A stretch of DNA of 64,000 bases from Adineta steineri. Taxonomy: Eukaryota > Rotifera > Eurotatoria > Adinetida > Adinetidae. The position numbers and the translations under genes are program-made. Shown here in pieces: positions 49,480-60,831 of the stretch (the stretch's first letter is position 1; each line of letters opens with the position of its first letter). Under the pieces are notes generated by a model. It was not told where the DNA came from. It did not search any database and worked only from the letters and a program-made list of their open reading frames with translations. The stretch covers positions 1-64,000 of the forward strand of contig CAJNOI010000187.1 in assembly GCA_905250115.1 (NCBI GenBank), written 5' to 3'.

Positions 49480-50760
49480 ATTGTACAGTTGTCCTATTTT
49501 ATTATTTCTTCTAAATAAATAATAGATAATCATTTTTCACGGATGGTCTATTAAAATAATAGATATTTGTAAAATTTACTTACAATTCATTATTGACGTT
49601 GAAATACAATTGTTTTTCAATTATAATATGTTCGCTAAAAATACCATCTCTCTGAAATAGATGCATTATGCCGATGTTATTACTGACAATCAACTTTACC
49701 TCTAAATACACCATAACATCTGATGTTGTTTACCTGATTTCTACATTTACTATGACGTTCATATTATGATAGTCAAATTAGTAATATCCTAATGGTGTTT
49801 GTAGTTCAAATTCGACGATCATATTCGTAGATCTTGAGGGTGTAGTGGTTGTCGTGGGTGTAATGGGTGTAGTGGTTGTCGTGGGTGTGACGGGTGTAAN
49901 NNNNNNNNNGTCGTGGGTGTGACGGGTGTAATGGGTGTAGTGGTTGTCGTGGGTGTAATGGGTATGAGTGTGGGTGAATGATTAATAGTACACCCACACT
50001 CTCTGAACAGAATGATTAAACATGACTATCTTATTGATAAGGTTTGCATCATATTTATTTTTGTAGTAATTTTTGAAAATTGATAAATTTTGTTCAAACG
50101 ACATCTGAAGAAAAGTCAAAAGTAATATCCGTTGATATCAACTTCTTCTTCAATAACAAAGAAAAGAAAGAAAAAAATAAAAGTTTTTGCCGACCCTCTC
50201 TAATTTCATTTGTCAAAGTGGCAGCCGGATCTTTGTACCAGATTTCTCGGTTTTTCCAGAGGGTCCCGAATTGAAACTGTCGGTTTCCTAGCGGTTTTCG
50301 CTAAAAATTCGTGGAATACTGCATCAGGAATCATCGTTCTGAGTAGGCAACTTTTATTGTATTCATCGACGGTTTCTATCGTCTTCTAGTATTCTTTACA
50401 CGGTGTTATTATTTTATTATTTCTTCTAAATAAACAAATCAAGAATCATTTTTCACAGATGGTCTATTAAAATATCATATGTTTGTAAATTAACTTACAA
50501 TAAGCCATTTAAATTGAAATATAATTCTTTTAGAATTATTATGTATTTACTGTACAAATTATTTATCTAAAATAAATATATCATGATGATGCTCTTAATA
50601 AATAATCAATCTTACCGTAAAATCAGATGATATTTCTTTGATTTCAGTACTAACTTTGACGTTCTTTTTGTCATACTCAAATACGAAACTACTGGATGGT
50701 ACCTATGTTTCAAAATTGACGATCATGTATGTTGCCTGATATGAAACTAAAAAATATTTT
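49480..50760. repeat. Direct duplication, copies at 49.48-49.87 and 50.40-50.76 kb
   Basis: Both copies share TTATTATTTCTTCTAAATAA, then ATCATTTTTCAC(G/A)GATGG and TCTATTAAAAT, a donor-like CTTACAAT, and further down GACGATCAT near the end. Copy 50.4 keeps an open exon and copy 49.5 has lost it. Spacing is about 0.9 kb. Confidence 0.7.
49836..49976. repeat. GTGGTTGTCGTGGGTGTAAT minisatellite, with assembly gap
   Basis: Tandem units of about 27 bp built from GGGTGTAGTGGTTGTCGTG and GGGTGTAAT/GGGTGTGAC segments. Ten Ns (49900-49909) interrupt the array, so the true copy number is unknown. The G-rich strand is related to the TGTGGG-like motifs elsewhere in this block. Confidence 0.85.
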
Positions 50761-51241
50761 GTACTAATTCATAAATATTATTTACTTTATTATTATCATA
50801 TAAAAAAGCCATTACTAATCATTACAGCATGAGTGGAAATTACAATTGTATTGGTGGTATTTAAATCGTATTTGCTTCGATACCAGTGTATCAAAGCTTG
50901 ATAGTTTTGTTCGAATGACATCTGAAAACAAGTCAAAAGTAATATCTGTTAATATCAACCTCTTCCACAATAGCAGAAGAAACGAAAGAAAAAAAACGTT
51001 CCTTCGCTAGAATTTTAATGAAAAAAACTTAACAAAAAATCTTCTTTTTCTACTTTTAATAATAATCTATCTTCTTCTCTGTATTTATATTTTCCGCCAT
51101 TCATGCTTGTTCAATAAATCTAAATGGTTTATCATTTTACTATTGATAAACAAGTTGCACTATTTTGAAAAGAAAGCATTTGACGAATGTCACATAATTG
51201 ATATGAACGAACTAAGATGAAGTTAATATAACAAGATGTAA

Positions 51242-51660
51242 TTAATCCAAATAATAACGGGCAGGAAATAACGGTTGACCAAATATAAATTCATCAAGTA
51301 TACAACCTACTGACCACATCTCCATTGTTAATGTATAAGTTCCATCACAAAGCATTAATTCAGATACACGATATTACCGTATACAAACTAAAATAATTTT
51401 TTATTAAAAAATTTATTTTAATAAATTAATAAAGATTGCTTACACCAGTCATTAATGTATTTGCTTCTTCTTTTTGATGCATGAGCAGAATAAAAATCTT
51501 CCATACGTGCATAACCATCAAGGTCAACAAATATATTACTTTGCCACTGTCTGTGACATTACTTTCATAGAATAGATGAGTCAATGTATGAAAAATATGA
51601 TCAGGAATAGTTTGATGGTGTACAAAGGCTACATTAAAATAGACTTTTAATTACCTAAAA
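51242..51660 (-). pseudogene. MAP-kinase-like fragment
   Basis: Minus strand encodes YRVSELMLCDGTYT then MEMWSVGCILDEF and GQPLFPARY, matching kinase subdomains VIII-IX of the MAPK/CMGC group (YRAPE, DMWSVGCI, G.PLFPG). A separate frame at about 51430-51560 gives NIFVDLDGYARMEDF, like subdomains VIb-VII with the catalytic loop and DFG region altered. Stops and frame changes separate the pieces, APE is changed to VSE, and the rest of the kinase is absent. Confidence 0.6.
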
Positions 51661-52482
51661 GATTCTTCTTATGTAAGTCGTTTATTCTAATGAAAACTGT
51701 TCTTTTTGGCATTCAAAAATAACTATGACAAACATCTTTGTTTTCTAATTATTTAAGGCAGTTAATATATTTCTTTTCAAATTCTGATTTATTTTGAGAC
51801 TTTTGACACAATTTGAAGCTTTTGGTTATATACAGAACTTTTTTTTCAGAGTATTATCAATCAATTTGTGTAAGATTTATCTATCTTATAGATTAAGCAG
51901 CACTTTACATCTTAGGTAAATTAATTCATCTCATCATAAACATTATTATAATTATTCATGTCGATCAATTCCACTGATGATAAAAGTATGAAAATAATAT
52001 CAGAAAATTTAGTAAAACGATCATTTGAATTATGTTTTTTTTTATTTAAATTTAAAAATATCATTGAAAACACTAAAAATCTAATTCATAGTTGAACTGA
52101 CGGATCCTGACTTACCTTCGATCTTTTTATCATAAGAGAACTTGTAATTTCTATATATATATACATTGTTGAAATCTAAACAAAATCCTTGCATATTGAA
52201 AGTATAGTGAATATAAGTATGCCAGTTAGATCTTTTAAAGTACAATTTATTTTATATTGTTAACCAAAGTCAAATGATACTTTTATGTTTTATTTTTTGC
52301 AAAAAAAAAAGATTCAACAGATATACGACAAAAAGTAACAATAAAAGTTTAAATAAATTAAAGTAAAACAGACAGAGTAATTGACAATTTACAATATGTA
52401 AAAAGTCTTCGATTTGTACTGAATACGGTGAGAAAAAATAGTTTGTTTGTTACGAAAAGAAAAATAAATCTGTATCTGCATA

Positions 52483-53400
52483 TTAAACCATCCATTGATT
52501 AATTTCCATCTTTCTATGATTATTTTCCATATGTCTATGATTATTACGATGTTTGAGAAAAATTCTCGAGATTAATTTACGGAATTCATTAACAAGAAAT
52601 ACAGATGATGTTAAACATGTTAGATAGAATAAATCTAAATAAATAAAAAATCGAAACGAATTCATTATTGAACTTTTCTTTAATGTCACTGAAAAAACTC
52701 ATATAGATTAAATGACACGGGAGTCAATTCAAATAAGCTATATTGATATCTCTGAATAATATTCATGTTCATTTACCTGCAGCACTAAGAGCTTCTGTTT
52801 GAAAAACATATTGTAATGGAGGTAAATAAATAACAGCTAATTGTCCCAGAATTGAAAGAAATACAGCAACAACAAAAAATCGATTTGAGAAAAGTCCAAT
52901 TTCAAAAATAAATTTTGTCTAAAAAATAGGAAGACATTTTTTAAAAATAATTTTTTTCTTATTCATTCTTTTTTACCTGTGGTCGACAACTTAGTGCATT
53001 AAACATATCAAAAAATACAAAACATGTAAATGTCATTGTTGTATCTCTTGGTGTTACTTTTCCATCGCTCATCTTAAATTAAATCAATATAAAATTAACT
53101 AAATAATGAAGTGTAACATACTTCAGCATAAAATACACATAAAGTTCCAACAACAATGATAGTTGCACTTGTAATTATATGAATAATTAAAGGACGATCA
53201 ATCATTGAGTCAGTTACTTTTCTTGGTGGTTTTTTTAATACATCATGATCGACAGGTTCAACACCAAGACTAAATGTTTTTTTCATTAATTTTCTTTTTT
53301 ATTGAATTAAAACAAAAATATAATATACAAAACTTTGTGCAGGCGGTCCATCCATAATAATATTAATCCAAAGAATTTGTATAGCATTTAATGGATTAGA
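52483..53400 (-). pseudogene. ATP2C1: 5'-truncated SPCA-type Ca2+-ATPase (C-terminal exons only)
   Basis: Exon pieces at about 53333-53400, 53122-53269, 52977-53072, 52777-52918 and 52483-52688 encode the last quarter of a secretory-pathway Ca2+/Mn2+-ATPase. They give [18 protein letters not shown] (M6), [48 protein letters not shown] and [15 protein letters not shown], then a membrane segment and a His/Asn-rich tail. Nothing upstream supplies the phosphorylation, ATP-binding or M1-M5 regions: homology ends near 53400 at GGGTGTGG sequence, and the next gene's 3' end lies at 53637. The junction between the first two pieces lacks a clean GT donor. This is a partial copy rather than a working pump. 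Confidence 0.8.
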
Positions 53401-53636
53401 AAAATGAAAAGCTGGGTGTGGATTCATCTTTTATTTACTCTCACCCACACCCACCCTCGAGATAAATACATCATCTATGCCCACATCCTCAATGAATGAA
53501 CAAATATGCAATCATTAAATGTTAGAAAATATAGCGCATTTCATCAGGATTATTATTTATTCTTGAATACAAAAATGTATATTAAAATAGAATCAATCAA
53601 GAAAAGTGATGATTTTCTTTTCTGCATATATTTGTT

Positions 53637-56600
53637 TCACAAGATTTCGGCAATTGTTGCATATGCTTCCTCTAAGTCCTCTGCATGCTCAATATCAACA
53701 ATTTGTCCTTGCATTGTTTCATTAATTGTTTTGATAACTTTTTTGTTAAAGTTTCCAAGAGCCATTGTCCAAAAACTATGTATCAAAGCTTTGGTATTTG
53801 GGCCTCTAGCATTATCTATTGCAAATAAAAGAAAACATTGAATTAGTATTTTCTTTCGTCAATAATATTAAAAAAGAAAAAGGATGTTTTACTCAATCCT
53901 GGATATTTCTGCTAGAGTTTAGTACATATAATTTTAATTTATACGAACCAGTTTTGTAATTACATAATTGTTGTAACTCTGTAGTTGGATCTCCTTGAGG
54001 TTCTCCATCAGTCATGAAAACGATTGTTTGTCGTAAAGTGTCTCGGTCGTCATGATTATTGATTTCTTCAAGTGTTTCAATGAGTACTTTAAATGCAGCA
54101 GAAAAATTTGTTCCATGCCCGTAAATGTTCATTGGTGTATTGATTCTATCAAGATCAATGTCGATAAGTTTTTCTCGATCGTAAATTTTTTCTGCTCGGC
54201 TAGCGAAAAGAATTATCGTAATTTGATCATTTAAAGATACTTGCCGAATACGAATATCAATAAATCCTTGAACAGCTCGACGCAAATGTTCCCATGGACT
54301 GATATTTATTTCGTTCGTATTGTTAACAGTACCAGTCAGAATACGCCAGAAACTCGAGTTATTGCTACTGTTTTTATGATTCATTGAACCTGAATGGTCA
54401 AGTATAAAGATGTAATGATTTACTGGTTGCAAACTGTTTCGTTTGACAAATTTCATTCCATTAGCGAAGTGATGACATAATTGTTCACCGATTCTTTCCC
54501 AAATATATCCGTAAGGTGTTTCCAGCGCTTTACAAACTTCGAGATCTTCATCAAAATTCCAATTAGCATTAGCATTCTTAAAATTTCTCCATGTTTGCCG
54601 AAGGTTATTATTAGTAGTAGTTACTAGGTCATCATCTTTGATGAATTCACATCGTGATAATGAAGCTTCGTGCGTAGTTTCATAGTAAATACCACCCATC
54701 GCTCGAATTTGATGACCGGACTGACAGCGGTGTTTGTTTTCTCCTTGTCCGACTGGTGAAGTGCTGTTTGAATAATGATCAACATCACAAATACGTTTGC
54801 AACAAGGACATCGCTCTTGACAACCTCGAGCTCGTTCGTCTAATTGTTCTTTAATAAGTAAATATTGCGCTTCAATAAAACATTTTATTTGATGCTGGAT
54901 TGTATCTTTAGTTTCATTTTGTTGATTGAGAATAGTTTCGAGAAATTTTCCCAGATAACGAATCCTAAACATTTCAAATTCATTTCGAAGCAAAGAAAAA
55001 ATTTGTTTTATTTCTGCACTTGGTTTTGAAAAAGTACCACTAATTGTACGCCATGTGGAATCTACAATGTAGATTGAATTATTTCTAGTATAGATTTCTG
55101 CTGGAATGTCTTCATCTACAAGATAGCAATAGAGCAATTTAGCCATACAAAATTGCTTATCATTGGCATATGTAATCATTTGTTCATCTTTTAGTTTAAA
55201 TAAACTGTCAACGAAAATAAGAGAATGAGCTCTTTGTTCTTGCAAATTCCTATTGACAGCTTCAATCAAGCGAAAAATATCATCTAACGTCGTTGAAATT
55301 GAATTCACGATTGTATTAAGCATTGCATCTATAGCTTCTTTAACTGTTATCCATTTTTCATTTAATCGTTCAAGGATTAGCTCAGGAAAATGAAGAACAT
55401 AACGTTTAAGCCAATCATCTCGAGCATTATATACATCATGATCGAGTTCTTTGATAATTGAAAATCGATTCAATATTGACATTTTGTCATGAATATGCTT
55501 TTCAATCGTTTCTTTTAGTTGTGGTTCCACTGATCGACATAATGTTTGTAAAAGTTTATTAACACAATCAATTGCTACATTTTGATCATCGTTTCCCATA
55601 AGAACAACCCAAGGAAGAAATCGCTCGATTGATTTCGATTTATTTTCTTGTAAACGTTCGAGAATATGAATAATATGGGTCTTTTGTTCATTATAATAGT
55701 ATAAAGTTGTTCCTACAACAGCATAAGTATACAAAGTACTACAAAATTCTTTCGATAAACAAAAATTGAATATATTTAATTCTTTGTTACAATCTTGTAT
55801 AATATTGTTAACTTTCTCTAAAACTTTTTTTGCAAGATGTATTTCAGTCGAAGATTCATTACTTCTTGTCGACGAGAAAATTTGTTTCAGATCGGCGAGT
55901 AAAATATTAAAAATATTCGGTATTTGAACAATCTTTTTCCAATTCTCATTAAAAAGTTGAGAGTATAATTGACGTGTTCCTTTTCTTACTGCTTCTCTTG
56001 TCACTTTACCATCTGAACTAGGACTTATAAATATTCTTGATAATTCATCATTGTTCAGGTACTTGTAAATTTGTTGTATTTCATGGCGTAGGATTGTGGA
56101 GGACTTATGAATCAGATGTGCAGCTAATGGATTTATATTGGAAGTATCAGATATGAATTTTTCGTTAATTTTTGCTAAACAATTGTCCATTGAGATGCGT
56201 TTATCAGGTGAGTCATCTAACGTTTTGAGAAACTCTAAATAGATAAGCACATTATTTTCCGATGGTAAAACATCTTCGCCAAATGTATTTAATAGATGAA
56301 AGACTATGTCAATCCATTGTTCCCATACATTTTTGGAGTCAAATTGATTTTCTATTTCATTAAATATATCTTGTAACTCTTCGTCAAACATCTTTTTTGC
56401 AGATTCTTCATCCATGAGGCAATTTTTGTGAGTGACACTGATGGCTTTCACATTAAGTGTGTTATCAATATTATTAACTATTTGATCGATTTTGTGTCGT
56501 TTAGATGCTATTTGAGTCGAAATTTCCCACGAGCAAAAAATATTGCTTAGTTGTGCACGCATGAAATCCAATGAACACTTAGACACAGTTTCACTTGCTT

Positions 56601-59600
56601 GACAATCATCACAGTGTTTTTCAAGTTTAATTTTGAGTTTTTGAAACATTTGATCATATGTATTTTTGAAATAATCTTTGATCTGATTAGGACTGTTGTT
56701 TTTATTTTTCTCCATTAGAAAACGAATGAATACTGCAGTTAAATGTTGATCAAAATCCTTTCGAATACTATCGCGAATTTTATTGTATTGATTACGCTCA
56801 AAAGCATCCTGAAAACGAGTTAAATCAGGATGTTTTTTAATTGTTTGTAGTACTCTATTTGCAAATTCAATCCAACTTGTTGGTTTACAGAAGCGATCAC
56901 CAGTTTGTCGAATAATATTAGATGAACTATCGATGATAATTTTACCAAGCTTTTGAACATCTGTGACAAAGTTAATATCTGTCGATAATATATTGCATTT
57001 GCCATTTAAAATTTTAGTTTGATGTCGATTAAATGCTGTCGATAAAACATAACAATTTTCTGGTTGAAGATTGATGACATCGTCCAACTTATTTTCGTTT
57101 AATGTTTTACGAACATATTCAAAAAGAGTTACGCAATAATTTTCATCTCTGATTGGCCGTTTATTAAGAATAAAATGCACCGTTGGTTGTATAACTCGTG
57201 TTTCACCGAGATATTTCAGAGCTTGTGTACAACTGATAAAAAAATCTTTCACTATTTCATTGATTTCTCCGTCAACATTAACAATCATTAAATGAGATAT
57301 AGCCAAGCAGAAAAGAATAAGCTTTCTGTCATATTGTTTGTCATTTTTCTGAATAGACAGTATACCTTCCGTATCAATAAGAAGAATATAATCATAATCA
57401 AGTGGAATGAGGTTATTCTTGCTAGGTATATTTTGAACATTGATTAATGTTCCATAGACACCTAAAATGAAAAAAGTTTTTCAAATTGAGAAAAATCAAA
57501 GACTTCAATTAAATTATTGTCTCTTACCTTTTGTACATCTACCAGAGCGTGTTTCGAATAAAGTACCAAACAAAAAATTCAACAATGTACTCTTACCACT
57601 ATTTTGTTGTCCAACTATACTAATGACAAAAAATTTTTTGTTCGGAAATAATTCCATTACTTTTGCAAGGAAATCATTTTGCATTTCAAAATTATCACCA
57701 TCGACTATTTCGAATGGATTTCCTTCTACAAGATAATCTCGATAAGCTTGAACCAGTCTTTTCTGATTATCATCAGATAAGCCAGCTGAACAGATCATTG
57801 CATTACGCCAGTGAATTTCAAGTGAGAGTTGATCATAAAATGGTAATTGTTCTTGATCTATATCCTTTTTAGCTCGTTCTTTTTTTAATTCTATTGACAA
57901 TAGATTCAATTTGATTAATCGTGATTCTTCATTTTGAAGTAGATTAAGAAATATGTCGAAACCAGCACCGTATGTGTGAGAACCTTTTCGTAGTTTTTCC
58001 TTAAAATCAGAATCAGCACAAAATAAGTCAAGATTAAGTCGATGCAAGTTTTCATCTTGAAAATTTCTTCCATACGGATCTATTTTAAATACTTCCAATC
58101 TCTTCTTACAAAGATTTGTGAACGAAGAGTAAACAGGATAATTCTCTTCTTTACCATCAATCAGAATTGATCGAATAGAATTGATAAAAGTCATTTCTTG
58201 TTGAATATCTTCTATCTGTGTATTATTCAGCAAATTCATAAGGTGTTTTCGAAGTAATGCTTCGCTACAACACTGATGTTGACCTACATCACGGAAAATA
58301 TTTTCACGTACTTCATTTATTTTTGCTTCATTTACGATATTACTTTTGTCGGTAACATTTGGTAAATAATGAATTCGATAATTCGAACAAAACGAAGTTA
58401 CATTTTCAGCAACAGTTTGTATTTCTTTATCATCATCATCATCATCAACATCACGAATGAGTAATACAATGTAGCTTTGAGGAGAGAGTAATTTAATATA
58501 TTTGATTACATCTGATGCATTTGTACATAAATATTTTGAGTCAATATGAATGAGAAAACCATTGAATAACATCGATATTCGAGGAAGTATTTCATCGGAA
58601 ATTACTCCATGACTATCTGCTATATTAATGGGACGTCGTTCTGAAAATTGATAGCCGAAATCAACATCGATGGTGTTAGCAAAATATCCATCTTTCACTG
58701 ACAGTTCAAAGTTACTATGAAAAATAGTATTAATTAATGATGTTTTTCCTGTACATTTACCGATGCCGAAAGAGAGAAGCACAGGTCGATGATAATCCCA
58801 TACATGAATAATACTAGATATTGAACGATATTCATTGTTCGTAGAATCGTGACAAGGCTGAATCAATGGAACAGGATTACGTTTGCTAAGAAGAGATGTT
58901 AGACGTCGACATAAAAATTGATCGGAGTTAATCATGATATTGTCGATTAGTCGACGTAGGTTAACACGTGGAATATTCTTTTCTATTACAAGTAAAACTT
59001 TCAGTGTATCAGAAAAATCTGCCAACTTTTGTTCACGTTTTAATAAATACATAAGTGGTTGCGCAGTCTCCGAAATAAGAGCATTAAAATCACGATTTGA
59101 AGAATTTTTAAATCGACTAACAATTTCATTTGCAATATCTTTGATTGTTTTATCAGCATACTGAAGTTCACCCACACCAAAAAAATATTCAGAAGTATAT
59201 TGAAATGTAGTGCCATTATTCTTTGTATGTGTTGTTTGACTTTCTATTAAGTAAACATTAATAAAACAAAAAAGTAGTTGTTATTCTATAGTCGAGCAGA
59301 AAATTCTTTCTTCGAAGCAGGTTGTGGGTGTGGATACTGTATTTAACTAGCTGACCCTATTGTCGCCTTCTTAATAATCTCTTAAGAATATTTTCGTATC
59401 TGTTGATCTGTACGATTAGTTCTGTATCATATTCTCAACTATAATCGATTTCTCGGTGTTTCTCTATCTTTAATTTTTTAATATAGAATGGCAAAGAGAT
59501 TCTCTGTTAACAAACCTGATTTCGCATTTTTAGCGAGAACATTAAATCGATGCTCATAATCATACTGAACTGTTGAGATGAGTTTATTGATGTCGGCAAT

Positions 59601-59978
59601 GATCGCTTTAATCTAAAAAATAATGCGGTACTTATGACAAATGAAACTGCATTGTCTTACTTTATTAAATGATTTTGCCCATTCGGTATATTTCTCTTCG
59701 CTTATACAGAAAATATAAATTATAGAGACTTGGGTTAATTCATGAATACGAGGCAATAGATCTGTACCAAATCCTCCACTGATAATAAGACTAACTCGGT
59801 CAGTTGTAGAAAGTTCTTTGATAGCATTTTCACATTCATCAATTGTTGGAAATGTATAAAACCGATCGTAGATTTTAGCAAAAGTTTTTTGTGCCTGTAT
59901 ATTTTCTTCATTGCTGTTCACAGAAGGATCGCACCACATTAAGACAAAACTCTTAATATTATTGCTATTTGTAGCCAT
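53637..59978 (-). CDS. Very large inducible GTPase (VLIG-type) fused to a VWA domain
   Basis: Five exons join in frame to 1940 aa: 59661-59978, 59516-59612, 57528-59243, 53949-57461, 53637-53815. Residues 1 to about 125 form an N-terminal domain shared with the ART-TPR protein. A first P-loop-like site (GIGKCTGKTSLIN, about 300) precedes the main VLIG G domain: G1 GQQNSGKSTLLN (about 685), the CTKG segment, G3 DTEG (about 741), and the family stretch YDRKLILFCLAISHLMIVN. A long helical region follows, then a Cys/His cluster (CPCC..C...H.C..GHQ, about 1610-1640). A von Willebrand A domain comes next, with an intact MIDAS DHSGS (about 1725) and TDGEP. Vertebrate VLIG/GVIN proteins are interferon-induced; the role here is unknown. 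Probably cytosolic. Confidence 0.88.
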
Positions 59979-60831
59979 ATTTCCTTACGTGTTGTTAAGA
60001 TTTCTTTAATGGTACCACACAATCGTTTATATATTGGGAACTTTTTTCAATCTAGGCAGACAAGCAGTAAGAAATAACATGTGAAAATTGTAAGAAAATT
60101 CCAATTATAAAAAATGCATAGTTTAACGCAGTTTTACAGGCTCAAGTTTATGAAAATGATGCCTTAATACAAACTCGAATTTTATGAGTACAAATATATC
60201 TATGCTTAACATATAGAAAACGACACGTCATTGTGGAAGGAAATTTCATAAGATAAAACACCTCTTTGTTAAATTTTTGTCAGTTTGAGAAAGAATTTGA
60301 TAAAAAGACTATCAGTGAATGTTTATCTAGCTTATGAATTTTTCCAATGTAGTGATATCATCTGATGAGTATGAATCACCTGATAAAGGACTTTTTATTG
60401 ACAACAAGATACGAGAGTGTTTTAATAATTTTCGCATATTCTCTTGCTTAAAGATGGGTGTAGGTATGCGTATTGATGGTGAGTGAGAAGAATAATCACA
60501 TCCACCCACCCTTTTTAAGTTGCAAAAACCTTTTTTAGAGGTTTATGATTTTTGACACAAAGTTTATAGTTCACTAATTTAAAAATCTCCAATATAGTTC
60601 AATAGAGCTAGACCTTATGCCAACTCTTTTGCATTATTTAACATCGAGTAATTTTAATACTTTTTGAATTTGATATTGTTGTCGGATGTAACAATAAAAT
60701 CCAGTAGTTTTTGACTTAACACAATGAATAAATTTAGCGTGATATTTTTTTAATCATTTATTTTTTAAGACAACAATAGACAAAAAAAAGAACAATTAAT
60801 ATCACCGAATAAAGTCATTCTAACAAAATGA
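59979..60831. other. Intergenic region upstream of VLIG-VWA gene
   Basis: It has the last TGTGGG-like motifs of the block, GGGTGTAGGT at about 60454 and CCACCCACCC at about 60500. No gene was recognised. Confidence 0.45.

Larger units (their letters stand above)
49114..50921 (-). pseudogene. Decayed duplicated locus, possibly PI31-like
   Basis: A possible first exon begins with ATG at 50921, directly after TTTTCAG, and encodes MSFEQNYQALIHWYRSKYDL then STHAVMISNGF. The frame then breaks in a run of six T near 50806. Further exon-like pieces keep splice signals: about 50630-50700 (SSSFVFEYDKKNVKVSTEI), 49296-49341, 49221-49254, and 49114-49158 with a stop; the last three join in frame. A resemblance to the N-terminal domain of proteasome inhibitor PI31 is weak and unproven. 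A second, more degraded copy of the middle exons lies at 49480-49870. Confidence 0.35.
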
